Assembly (NCBI GenBank): GCA_964458605.1 | Contig: CAYWLS010000008.1 | Location: 62,001 to 126,000, forward strand | Reading direction: 5' to 3' | DNA length: 64,000 nt | Source of the DNA: JBBSNV01 sp964458605 | GTDB lineage: Bacteria; Pseudomonadota; Alphaproteobacteria; Reyranellales; JAQSWP01 | Shown here: in pieces, positions 1 through 8,069 of the stretch | Layout: every line of letters begins with the position of its first letter | Position numbering within the stretch: the first letter of the stretch is position 1 | Notes under the pieces: generated by a model | The model's input: the letters and a program-made list of their open reading frames with translations, nothing else | Databases searched by the model: none | Told to the model about the DNA's origin: nothing | Translations under genes and position numbers: made by a program

Positions 1-1623
1 CAGCCTCGCGGCTTCCTCCGACGACAGCCCGGAAACCGGTTCGTCCAGAAGGATGATGCGCGGCCGCGCGACGATGGCGCGGGCGATCTCGAGGCGTCGC
101 TGATTGCCCAGCGACAGCAGCTTGGCCGGCAGACGCGCCATGTCGGCCAGGCCGACCGCCGCCAGCGCCGCCAGACAGCGTTGCCGCGCCTCGCTCAGAG
201 CGCGATTGCCGGCAAGTTCGCCGAAGCTGGCGCCGATCGATTGCAGCACGCTGTTGCGGCCCAGCCCGATCATCACGTTGTCCAGGCAGCTCAAGTCGCC
301 GAACAGGGCGACATGCTGGAAAGTCCGCGTCATGCCCAGCCGCACGCGCCGACGCACCGACTGGCCCAGCACCTTCTCGCCGAACAGCTCGATGCGGCCC
401 CGGTCGGCGGCCAGGAAGCCCGAAACGATATTGAACAGCGACGTCTTGCCCGCACCGTTGGGCCCGATGATGCCATGCAGGCCGCCCTGCCCGACCCGGA
501 AGCCGACATTGTCGACGGCCTGCAGGGCGCCGAAGGCACGGCTGACGCCCTCGACCAGCAGCGCCGGCGTTGCGCCATCGGCGGCGAGCGGAGAAGATGG
601 CCGCCGGTGCTGGATCGGCAGCGACGCGACATTGGCGACGAGGCTTGCGTTCGCGACCGGCGCGGCCGCGGGCTTCAGACGCAGCAAGCGCCAGAAGCGG
701 CGACCCAGTTCGACCAGGCCGCCGGGGAAGAACATGGTGACGACGATCACCAGCGTGGCGAAAATCAGCTCCTGGTAGTCGGCCACCGGCCGCAGCACTT
801 CGGGCAGCACGCGCATGCTCATGCCACCGGTCAGGCCGGCCCAGATCGTGTTCATGCCGCCGATGATCGGATAGGCCAGCATGAATACCGAAGCCAGCAC
901 GCCGTAAGAGCTGTCGGGATCGATGATGCGCACATAGGGCGCGGAAATGGCGCCGGCCAGCGCGATCGCCGCGGAGCTGACGACGAACGCCGCCATCATG
1001 TAACGCTTGGTATCGATGCCGAAGGCTTCCGCGCCGACCTCGTTGAGCGCGGCGGCGCGCATGTTCTTGCCGAAGGCGCCGCGCAGCACGATGCTCAGCA
1101 GGCCAATGCCGATCGCCGCGCCGATGCCGATCATCGCCAGATAGGCGGCATCGCTGACCAGCGTGACGCCGAAGATTTCCGCGGGCGGCACGCGAATGCC
1201 CTCCGCGCCGCCGGTGATGCTGCGCGCCTCCCGGATCAGGATCATCAGGACGGTCTGGAACACCAGGGTGATCATGGCCAGGTTGTGGCTTTTGAAGCGC
1301 ACGCCGGGGATCGCCAGGATCAGTCCCGCCAGCGCGCCGGCCAGCACCGCCGCCAGCACCGCCAGCAGGAACGGCACCTGGCCGCCGCTCACCAGCAGGG
1401 TCGAGGCATAGCCGCCTACCGCCATCATCGAGCCCGACGCCAGGGTGATGCAGCGCGCGAAGCCGACCAGCAGCACCAGCGCCGCGCCGATCAGCATCGA
1501 CACGAACGACATCGCCAGCACGTACTGGCTGTAGGTGCCGATGAACAGGCCGACGCCCAGCAGGCCCAGCACGAACAGGATGGGCGCCGCCACCGCGGCC
1601 AGGAAACGCGTTCGTTCAGACAT
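1..1623 (-). CDS. Fused branched-chain amino-acid-type ABC permease/ATPase (LivM-LivG), C-terminus off the left edge
   Basis: This is the inner-membrane permease and the cytoplasmic ATPase of a HAAT-family importer in one polypeptide. Reading minus from the ATG at 1623, roughly the first 300 residues are hydrophobic LivM-type permease. After a short linker the same frame enters an ATPase with Walker A GPNGAGKTSLFN (about residues 380-391), signature LSLGNQRRLEIARAI and Walker B IILLDEPVSGL. The frame stays open to base 1, so the end of the ATPase is missing. It overlaps the end of livH by 8 bases, so translation is probably coupled. A LivF-type second ATPase is not in the window and may lie further left. 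Fused LivMG proteins are known in this family; the substrate cannot be told from sequence. Confidence 0.88.
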   Translation of the reverse strand, partial: MSERTRFLAAVAAPILFVLGLLGVGLFIGTYSQYVLAMSFVSMLIGAALVLLVGFARCITLASGSMMAVGGYASTLLVSGGQVPFLLAVLAAVLAGALAGLILAIPGVRFKSHNLAMITLVFQTVLMILIREARSITGGAEGIRVPPAEIFGVTLVSDAAYLAMIGIGAAIGIGLLSIVLRGAFGKNMRAAALNEVGAEAFGIDTKRYMMAAFVVSSAAIALAGAISAPYVRIIDPDSSYGVLASVFMLAYPIIGGMNTIWAGLTGGMSMRVLPEVLRPVADYQELIFATLVIVVTMFFPGGLVELGRRFWRLLRLKPAAAPVANASLVANVASLPIQHRRPSSPLAADGATPALLVEGVSRAFGALQAVDNVGFRVGQGGLHGIIGPNGAGKTSLFNIVSGFLAADRGRIELFGEKVLGQSVRRRVRLGMTRTFQHVALFGDLSCLDNVMIGLGRNSVLQSIGASFGELAGNRALSEARQRCLAALAAVGLADMARLPAKLLSLGNQRRLEIARAIVARPRIILLDEPVSGLSSEEAARL

Positions 1624-2491
1624 CGCGAGTCTTCTCGCCCGGAAACAGGCCCTGCGGGCGCCACAACAGCACCACGAACAGCAGCAGGAAGGAGACGCTG
1701 TTCTTGAAGGCGCTGGACACGTAGAACGCCGCGACGGTCTCGGTCAGCCCCAGCAGCAGGCCGCCGACAATGGCGCCCGCCAGACTGTCGAAACCGCCGA
1801 TCACCGCGGCCACGAAGGCCGCCGAGATCACCTGGATCGACAGATCGGCCGATACGCCCTTGGCCGGGGCGATGAACAGCCCGGCCAGCCCAGCCAAGGC
1901 GCCGCCCAGGAACCAGGCGGTGAGATAGACGCGATCGACAGAAAAGCCGCAGAGCTGCGCGCCGCGCGGGTTGGATGCCATGGCGCGCATCGAGATGCCC
2001 AGCCGCGCCTGGCTGAACAGCAGGATGGCGATGCCGCCCAACGCCAGCGCCCCGGCGATGACCCACAGCGTGTCCTGGGTCAGGATCACGTCGCCCAGGA
2101 CGAGCGGCGGGCCACGGAACGTTGCCGGCACCGCCAGCAACTCGGCCTTGTAGATCAGCCGGAAGCCTTCCGAGATGGCGATGCCCAGGAACACAGTAGC
2201 AATGACCACGGTGAACAGGTCGGCCCGGCGCAGCGGTCGCAGGATGACCAGCTCCAGTCCGGCCGCGACCAGCCCGATGACCGGCGGCACCACCAGATAG
2301 GCCACCCAGTAGGGCAGACGATAGATCACCACGATCAGAAAGCCGCCGAACGCGCCCAGCATGACCAGGGCGCCCTGGGCGAAGTTCACGGTCCGCGTCG
2401 CCTTGTGGATCACCACAACGCCGATTGCCGTCAGCGCGTAGATGGCGCCGAACTTCAATCCGCCGATCAGGATCGCCAATAGGTCGCTCAA
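1616..2491 (-). CDS. livH: Branched-chain amino-acid-type ABC transporter permease LivH
   Basis: 291-residue integral membrane protein of the LivH family, the usual length, with about eight hydrophobic segments. It forms the importer channel together with the LivM half of the fused protein immediately downstream. The N-terminus (LLAILIGGLKFGAIYALTAI) and the central stretch RAMASNPRGAQLCG are typical of LivH. The start is a TTG at 2491, with an AGGGG-type ribosome site a few bases upstream; no better ATG lies nearby. It is divergent from the binding-protein gene at 2776, with which it probably makes one transporter. HAAT systems carry amino acids, amides, urea or aromatic acids, so the name does not fix the substrate. 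Confidence 0.88.
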   Translation of the reverse strand: MSDLLAILIGGLKFGAIYALTAIGVVVIHKATRTVNFAQGALVMLGAFGGFLIVVIYRLPYWVAYLVVPPVIGLVAAGLELVILRPLRRADLFTVVIATVFLGIAISEGFRLIYKAELLAVPATFRGPPLVLGDVILTQDTLWVIAGALALGGIAILLFSQARLGISMRAMASNPRGAQLCGFSVDRVYLTAWFLGGALAGLAGLFIAPAKGVSADLSIQVISAAFVAAVIGGFDSLAGAIVGGLLLGLTETVAAFYVSSAFKNSVSFLLLFVVLLWRPQGLFPGEKTRDV

Positions 2492-2775
2492 GCCTTGCCC
2501 CTGCGCGGCGTGTTCCCCGCCGTTTCGGGATCAAGGAAACCGGGATCATGCCGGCTTTGCCAATGCCAATTTGTCCGGGCCGAATTCACCATCGTTATGG
2601 CGCGGCGGCTGCGCGATTTCCGCGCAATTGTGCCGCTTTCCTCGTCATATCGCTTTTGCATGATGAGAAAACAAACCGGTATTTGACCCTGCCTTCGCGC
2701 CGCTGATTGGATTGCAGGCGTGAAAATCCGCCGCGCCGCGCTTGCGCGACGCCAATCCACTTCTAAGGGGGCAGC
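2492..2775. promoter_or_regulatory. Divergent intergenic region between livH and the binding-protein gene
   Basis: This 284-bp gene-free stretch separates two divergent transporter genes and should hold both promoters. It is more AT-rich than its surroundings around 2630-2690. It contains the 12-mer GGTATTTGACCC at 2678-2689, which recurs exactly at 4072-4083 upstream of the F420 operon. No strong -10 box pairs with the TTGACC inside this 12-mer, so its role is unclear. No other clear site was seen. Confidence 0.4.
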
Positions 2776-3999
2776 ATGAATTTCGTCGATACTCTGCTAC
2801 GCAAGCTTCGCGTGGTCGCGCTGGCATCGCTGGCGGCGCTGGTCGCCGCGGTCGGGGCACCGGGCGCCCACGCCGAGGATGGCGTCACCAACGACGAGAT
2901 CGTGGTCGGCGCCATCGGCGCGCTCACCGGGCCGCTGGCCTTCGTCGGCGCGCCGGGCCGCGACGGGCTGAGCATCGGCTTCGACGAGATCAACAAAAAG
3001 GGCGGCGTCAACGGACGCAAGCTCCGCATGATCTTCGAACACGCCTCCTCGCCCGCCGAAAGCATCGCCGCGGTCAAGAAGCTGGTCGAGCAGGACAAGG
3101 TATTCATCCTGATCCTGGCCTCCGGCAGCACCGGCGCCGCGGCGGCAGCCGACTACGTGCGCCAGACCGGCGTGCCGACCTACAACCTGTTCGGCTCGAC
3201 GCCGATCATCCGCAACCCGTTCGCCGCCAACGTGTTCCACGGCGCCATCGTCACCATCGACAACGCCGCGCTGGCGCTGATCAGCCAGATCTACGACGGC
3301 GGCTACCAGGCCAAGAAGATCGGCGTGCTGGCCGGCACCTATGCCTTCCCGCAGGCCACGCTGAAGGCGGTCGAGGAGGCGATGAAGACCAAGAAGATCG
3401 ACTACGTGGTCGAGCAGTTCGACCAGTCGGCGCGCGACTACACCTCCCAGCTGGTGTCGTTCGCCAAGGCCAAGGTCGATGCCATTCTGATTCTGGGCTC
3501 GTTTTCCGAAGCCGGCTTCGCCATCAAGCAGGCCAAGGACATGGGCATGAAGGACGTGCGCTTCGTGGTCGACGGCTCGGCGGTCAATCGCGCCATCGTG
3601 CCGATCATCGGCGATGCCGACGGCATTCGCGGCTATTTCAACGGCCCCTATTTCCCCGGCCAGAACGCCAAGCCGATCCAGGATTTCGAGGCCACCCTGA
3701 AGGCCTTCCTGGGCGGCGCCATGCCGCAAGGCCGGCCCAACGCCTACGACGTGATCGGCTACGGCTCGGCCTTCGTGGTGGCCCAGGCCATCCAGGGCGC
3801 CGGCAAGAGTCCGACCCGCCAGAGCCTGATCGACGCCTGGTCGAACCTGAAGGACGCCGGCCCGGCCAGGATGGGCGGCTTCCCCATCACCTTCCCCGAA
3901 AGCTTCACGGCAAGCGACCACCAGGGCAACAAGAGCCTGGGCGGCACGATCGTCAAGGACGGGGAATGGAGCGTGGTGCGCATCATCACCGGTCCCTGA
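2776..3999 (+). CDS. Periplasmic substrate-binding protein of the branched-chain amino-acid-type ABC transporter
   Basis: 407-residue type I periplasmic binding protein (Peripla_BP_6, LivK-like). It has a Sec-type signal: a basic start, a hydrophobic core LASLAALVAAVGAPGA, and likely cleavage near AHA-EDG. The mature part opens with the family pattern IVVGAIGALTGPLAFVGAPG. It delivers the ligand to the LivH/LivMG membrane complex encoded divergently. The start ATG follows an AAGGGGG-type ribosome site. The gene lies between the transporter genes and the F420 operon, 199 bp before fbiC, and shares a promoter 12-mer with that operon. The ligand is unknown. Confidence 0.88.
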   Translation: MNFVDTLLRKLRVVALASLAALVAAVGAPGAHAEDGVTNDEIVVGAIGALTGPLAFVGAPGRDGLSIGFDEINKKGGVNGRKLRMIFEHASSPAESIAAVKKLVEQDKVFILILASGSTGAAAAADYVRQTGVPTYNLFGSTPIIRNPFAANVFHGAIVTIDNAALALISQIYDGGYQAKKIGVLAGTYAFPQATLKAVEEAMKTKKIDYVVEQFDQSARDYTSQLVSFAKAKVDAILILGSFSEAGFAIKQAKDMGMKDVRFVVDGSAVNRAIVPIIGDADGIRGYFNGPYFPGQNAKPIQDFEATLKAFLGGAMPQGRPNAYDVIGYGSAFVVAQAIQGAGKSPTRQSLIDAWSNLKDAGPARMGGFPITFPESFTASDHQGNKSLGGTIVKDGEWSVVRIITGP

Positions 4000-4071
4000 G
4001 CGCGGCGGCATGACGGTCCGTTCGCCGGCGCGACGGGCGCATATCAATCGGGTATATCTTCGCCACGAATT

Positions 4072-4083
4072 GGTATTTGACCC
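4072..4083 (+). promoter_or_regulatory. Shared 12-mer GGTATTTGACCC upstream of fbiC
   Basis: An exact copy of the 12-mer at 2678-2689. It lies 115 bp before the fbiC start and 89 bp before the other gene's start (the binding protein), on the same strand in both cases. It contains TTGACC, close to a sigma70 -35 box, but no good -10 box sits at a matching distance in both places. It may be a promoter element or an activator site. The call rests only on the repeat. Confidence 0.35.
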
Positions 4084-4133
4084 GCGCCGGCCGCGCCGGC
4101 TTACTGGATCGGCGGCGGATCGCGCGATAGACG

Positions 4134-4181
4134 AAACGGCCACGATGCGATCTGCCGCTGGCAGCTGGCTCGTGGCCGTTT
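4134..4181 (+). promoter_or_regulatory. Leader hairpin immediately upstream of the F420 operon
   Basis: A perfect 12-bp inverted repeat, AAACGGCCACGA (4134-4145) and TCGTGGCCGTTT (4170-4181). It encloses a 24-nt loop that holds a smaller stem CTGCC/GGCAG (4152-4156, 4160-4164). The right arm runs into TTTCCATTTT, which resembles a terminator tail. The fbiC ATG is at 4199 with an in-frame stop at 4193-4195, so the hairpin is outside the gene and only 17 nt before the start. An fbiC transcript begun upstream must cross it. It could be an attenuator, a terminator of the upstream gene, or an operator. Confidence 0.6.
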
Positions 4182-4198
4182 CCATTTTCGAGTAGTCG

Positions 4199-6580
4199 AT
4201 GAACGCCACCGACGAACAATTGCGCCTGATGCTGCTGACCCGGCCGACGGCCGAGTTGCTGCCCTATGCCGCCTCGCTGCGCGATGCCGGACACGGTCGC
4301 AACGTTTCCTATTCGCGCAAGGTGTTCATCCCGCTTACCCGCCTGTGCCGCGACGTGTGCCATTACTGCACCTTCGCCCAGGCGCCCAGCGGCGTCAATT
4401 CGCCCTATCTCGCGCCCGAACAAGTCCTCGCCATCGCCCGCGCCGGCAAGGCCGCCGGCTGCCAGGAAGCGCTGTTCACCTTGGGCGACAAGCCGGAGTT
4501 GCGCTACCAGGCCGCGCGGGAGGCGCTTGCCGGCCTGGGCTATGCGACCACGATCGACTATCTCGCCGCCATGTGCGCGCTAGTGCTGCGCGAGACCGGC
4601 TTGCTGCCGCACGCCAATCCCGGCCTGCTCGATGCCGAACAGATCGCCGCGTTGCGCAAGGTCACGGTGTCGCAAGGCATCATGCTGGAAAGCAGCGCCC
4701 AGCGTCTGTGCCGGCGCGGCGGCCCGCATTTCGGCTCGCCCGACAAGGACCCGGCGCGACGGCTCGAGACCATCCTGTTGGCCGGCGAGCAGAAGGTGCC
4801 GTTCACCAGCGGCATTCTGATCGGCATCGGCGAGACCCGCAGCGAGCGCATCGACGCGCTGGTGGCGTTGCGCGGCCTGCATCGCGTCTACGGCCACCTG
4901 CAGGAGGTCATCGTCCAGAATTTCCGCGCCAAGCCGGGCACCCGGATGCACGACGCGGCAGAGCCGCCGCTCGAGGAGCTGGCTTGGACGGTGGCTGCGG
5001 CGCGCATCGTGTTCGGCCCCGAGATGAATATCCAGTGCCCGCCCAACCTGTCGCCGGGCGATGCCAAGGCGCTGATCGATGCTGGCATCAACGATTGGGG
5101 CGGCGTGTCGCCGGTTACGCCCGATCACGTCAACCCCGAAGCGCCCTGGCCAGCCATCGACCGGCTGGCGGCCGACACCGCTGCCGCGGGCAAGCATCTG
5201 GTGCGCCGGCTGGCCGCCTATCCCGCCTACTGCCGCGCACCCGACGACTGGTTCGAGCCGCAGATCGCCAGCGCCGTGCGCCACATGGTCGATGCCGAAG
5301 GCTTCGCGCGCAGCGACGACTGGTCGCCCGGCATGACCGGGGCCTTGCCTGCAATGCCCGCCGCCGAAGCCAGGGTCTCGGTGGCGACGCAGGACCGGAC
5401 CATCGCCCGCCTGATCGGCAAGGCCGAAAGCGGCGACGCGCTGGACGAAGCGCAGATCGTCGCCCTGTTCGGTGCCCGCGGCATCGACTACGAGGCTGTC
5501 TGCGCCAGCGCCGACGCGCTGCGCCGCGCCGCGGTGGGCGATACCGTGACCTACGTGGTCAACCGCAACATCAACTACACCAACATCTGCTACTTCCGCT
5601 GCCAGTTCTGCGCCTTCTCCAAGGGCAAGCTGGCGCCCCAACTGCGCGGCAAGCCGTACAATCTGGGTCTGGACGAGATCGTGCGCCGGGCCCGGGAAGC
5701 CTGGAGCCGCGGCGCCACCGAGGTCTGCCTGCAGGGCGGCATCCATCCCGACTACACCGGCCAGACCTATCTCGACATTTGCGGCGCGATTCACGATGCG
5801 CTGCCCGAGATGCACATCCACGCCTTCTCGCCGCTGGAGGTGTTCCAGGGCGCCAGGACGCTGGACATCCCGGTGATCGAGTTCCTGACCCGGCTGCGCG
5901 CGGCCGGATTGGGTACCCTGCCCGGCACCGCCGCCGAGATCCTCGACGACGAAGTGCGCGCCATCATCTGTCCCGACAAGATCGATACAAGGCAATGGCT
6001 CGACGTGATCGGCGCCGCCCATCGGGTCGGCCTGCGCACCACCTCCACCATCATGTTCGGCCATGTCGAGACGCCGCTGCACTGGGCGCGCCATCTGCTG
6101 CGCCTGCGCAAGCTGCAGCAGCGCACCGGCGGCATCAGCGAATTCGTGCCACTGCCCTTCGTGCACATGGAAGCGCCGATCTATCTGCGCGGCAAGGCGC
6201 GCTCGGGCCCGACCTTGCGCGAGGCGGTGCTGATGCATGCCGTGGCGCGGTTGGCGCTGCACCGCGTGATCGACAACATCCAGGTATCCTGGGTCAAGAT
6301 GGGGCCGGAGGACGTCAAGACCTGCCTCGACGCCGGCGCCAACGATCTGGGCGGCACCTTGATGAACGAGAGCATCTCGCGCGCCGCCGGCACGCAGCAC
6401 GGCCAGGAGCTGGCGCCCGCGGATATGGAGCGCATCATCCGCTCCATCGGCCGCACGCCGCGCCAGCGCACCACGCTTTACGGCGAGGTGCCGGCCGAGC
6501 GTCGCCAGGCCTCGTTCGACGCGGCGCCGCTGCTCGAACTGCCGACCACCAAGCCGCTGCGCAAGCGCGCGGCGGCGTAA
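4199..6580 (+). CDS. fbiC: FO synthase, CofG-CofH fusion (FbiC)
   Basis: 793-residue enzyme that builds FO (7,8-didemethyl-8-hydroxy-5-deazariboflavin), the chromophore of cofactor F420, from tyrosine and the riboflavin precursor 5-amino-6-ribitylamino-uracil, using two radical-SAM centres. The N-terminal CofG half carries C50-x3-C54-x2-C57 (within RLCRDVCHYCTF). The C-terminal CofH half carries C464-x3-C468-x2-C471 (within CYFRCQFCAF). Both 4Fe-4S sites are intact and the order matches actinobacterial FbiC; archaea usually have separate proteins. An in-frame stop at 4193-4195 rules out a longer start. The ribosome site is weak and a strong hairpin lies just upstream, which suggests controlled expression. 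First gene of a five-gene operon. Family identity is very secure. Confidence 0.97.
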   Translation: MNATDEQLRLMLLTRPTAELLPYAASLRDAGHGRNVSYSRKVFIPLTRLCRDVCHYCTFAQAPSGVNSPYLAPEQVLAIARAGKAAGCQEALFTLGDKPELRYQAAREALAGLGYATTIDYLAAMCALVLRETGLLPHANPGLLDAEQIAALRKVTVSQGIMLESSAQRLCRRGGPHFGSPDKDPARRLETILLAGEQKVPFTSGILIGIGETRSERIDALVALRGLHRVYGHLQEVIVQNFRAKPGTRMHDAAEPPLEELAWTVAAARIVFGPEMNIQCPPNLSPGDAKALIDAGINDWGGVSPVTPDHVNPEAPWPAIDRLAADTAAAGKHLVRRLAAYPAYCRAPDDWFEPQIASAVRHMVDAEGFARSDDWSPGMTGALPAMPAAEARVSVATQDRTIARLIGKAESGDALDEAQIVALFGARGIDYEAVCASADALRRAAVGDTVTYVVNRNINYTNICYFRCQFCAFSKGKLAPQLRGKPYNLGLDEIVRRAREAWSRGATEVCLQGGIHPDYTGQTYLDICGAIHDALPEMHIHAFSPLEVFQGARTLDIPVIEFLTRLRAAGLGTLPGTAAEILDDEVRAIICPDKIDTRQWLDVIGAAHRVGLRTTSTIMFGHVETPLHWARHLLRLRKLQQRTGGISEFVPLPFVHMEAPIYLRGKARSGPTLREAVLMHAVARLALHRVIDNIQVSWVKMGPEDVKTCLDAGANDLGGTLMNESISRAAGTQHGQELAPADMERIIRSIGRTPRQRTTLYGEVPAERRQASFDAAPLLELPTTKPLRKRAAA

Positions 6581-6603
6581 ACTCCCAACCATCGGGTTTC
6601 ATC

Positions 6604-7275
6604 ATGAGCGACAAAGCAACGGTTGCCGTCCTGGGCGGCAGCGGCGCCGAAGGCAGCGGCCTGGCGCTGCGCATTGCCCACGCCGGCCATCCCGTCATCA
6701 TCGGCTCGCGCGACGCGGCGCGTGCCGCCCAGGCGGCGCGCGAGATCGCCGGACAGAGCAATGGCGCTCGGGTGAGCGGTACCGACAACCTGTCCGCCGC
6801 ACGCCAGGCCGATCTGGCGATCCTTACCGTGCCGTGGTCGGCTCAGCTCTCGACCCTGGAAAGCGTCAAGGACGCGCTGTCCGGCAAGATCCTGGTCGAT
6901 GTCACCGTGCCGCTGGTGCCGCCCAAGGTGAACAAGGTGCAGTTGCCGCCCGAGCAATCGGCCGCGGTCGCCGCGCAAAATCTGCTGGGCGACAAGGTGC
7001 GCGTGGTTTCCGCCTTCCAGAACGTTTCGGCGCACCAGCTCCGGCATCTCGATCGCGAGGTCAATTGCGACGTGCTGGTGTGCGGCGACGACAAGGATGC
7101 GCGCGAGATGGTGGTGCAACTGGCCAAAGACGCCGGCATGCGCGCCTTCCATGCCGGTTCGCTGGCCAATTCGGCGGCCAGCGAGGCGCTGACCTCGGTT
7201 CTCATTTTCCTCAATCAGCGCTACAAATCGCCCGGATCGGGCATTCGCATCACCGGCCTGCCCGACAACGCCTGA
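6604..7275 (+). CDS. npdG: F420H2:NADP+ oxidoreductase (NpdG/Fno family)
   Basis: 223-residue NADPH-dependent F420 reductase. It passes hydride between NADP(H) and F420 and so links the cofactor to central metabolism. The N-terminal Rossmann loop is AVLGGSGAEGSGLALRIA, followed by IIGSRD, a basic site typical of NADP binding. The middle stretch VDVTVPLVPPKV also fits the family. It starts 23 bp after fbiC, inside the operon. This points to use of reduced F420 by the cell rather than synthesis of FO alone. The family is distantly related to pyrroline-5-carboxylate reductases, but the context makes NpdG the best call. Confidence 0.9.
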   Translation: MSDKATVAVLGGSGAEGSGLALRIAHAGHPVIIGSRDAARAAQAAREIAGQSNGARVSGTDNLSAARQADLAILTVPWSAQLSTLESVKDALSGKILVDVTVPLVPPKVNKVQLPPEQSAAVAAQNLLGDKVRVVSAFQNVSAHQLRHLDREVNCDVLVCGDDKDAREMVVQLAKDAGMRAFHAGSLANSAASEALTSVLIFLNQRYKSPGSGIRITGLPDNA

Positions 7276-7304
7276 CATCGGGGTCGGCGCGGGAGGCGCT
7301 GGTT

Positions 7305-8069
7305 GTGGCAAGCATGAGTCTGACGGCTTTGCCGGGCATTCCGCGCATCAAGGCCGGCGACGATCTGGCGACCATCGTCCTCGACGGCGTCGCCGCCGCC
7401 GGACTGCAACTGGCCGATGGCGACGTGCTGGTGCTGGCGCAGAAGATCGTCTCCAAGGCCGAAGGCCGCGCCGTAGCGCTCCATACCGTGACGCCATCGG
7501 CCCGTGCCCGGGACATGGCGCCTCAGATCGACAAGGATCCGCGCCTGGTGCAGCTCATTCTCGAGGAATCGAGCGAAGTGCTGCGCACCCGTCCGGGCGT
7601 GATCGTGGTGGTGCACAGGCTGGGCTACGTGCTGGCCAATGCCGGCATCGACGCATCGAATGTCGAGAGCCCCGACGGCCACGAGCGCGTGCTGCTGCTG
7701 CCGCGCGATCCCGACGCGTCCTGCGCCAGGCTGCGCGACGCGATCAGGGCACGGACCGGCAAGGATGTCGGCGTCGTGATCAACGACAGCCTGGGCCGGG
7801 CCTGGCGCAACGGCACGGTCGGCGTGGCGCTGGGCGCGGCCGGCCTGCCCGGCTTGCTCGACCAGCGTGGCCAGACCGACCTGAACGGCCGCGTGCTGCG
7901 CGTCACCGAGATCGGCGTGGCCGACGAGGTCGCCGCCGCGGCATCCCTGCTGATGGGCCAGGCCGCTGAAGGCCGGCCGATCGTGCTGCTGCGCGGCTTT
8001 CCGCACCGGCGCCGCGAGGGCAATGCGGCCGAGTTGATCCGGCCCAAGCAGCTGGACATGTTCCGATGA
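7305..8069 (+). CDS. cofE: Coenzyme F420-0:L-glutamate ligase (CofE), single-domain form
   Basis: 254-residue GTP-dependent ligase that adds the gamma-glutamyl tail to F420-0. Family features include LPGIPRIKAGDDLA near the N-terminus, LVLAQKIVSKAEGR, VVINDSLGRAWRNGTVG and the acidic-basic end HRRREGNAAELIR. It covers only the CofE domain; actinobacterial FbiB has an extra C-terminal FMN-binding nitroreductase domain, which is absent here. The start is taken as the GTG at 7305, eight bases after GGGAGG (7291-7296). The ATG at 7314 would give 251 residues. It overlaps cofD by 4 bases. Confidence 0.93.
   Translation: MASMSLTALPGIPRIKAGDDLATIVLDGVAAAGLQLADGDVLVLAQKIVSKAEGRAVALHTVTPSARARDMAPQIDKDPRLVQLILEESSEVLRTRPGVIVVVHRLGYVLANAGIDASNVESPDGHERVLLLPRDPDASCARLRDAIRARTGKDVGVVINDSLGRAWRNGTVGVALGAAGLPGLLDQRGQTDLNGRVLRVTEIGVADEVAAAASLLMGQAAEGRPIVLLRGFPHRRREGNAAELIRPKQLDMFR

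Noticed and set aside
181..2482. Long plus-strand open frames over the transporter genes
   Set aside because: They are antisense shadows caused by high GC; the minus frame shows LivH/LivM/LivG motifs.
4345..7275. A 976-codon open frame across fbiC and npdG
   Set aside because: Only its last 223 codons are real (npdG). The rest is an Arg-rich shadow frame of fbiC, which has clear radical-SAM motifs in another frame.
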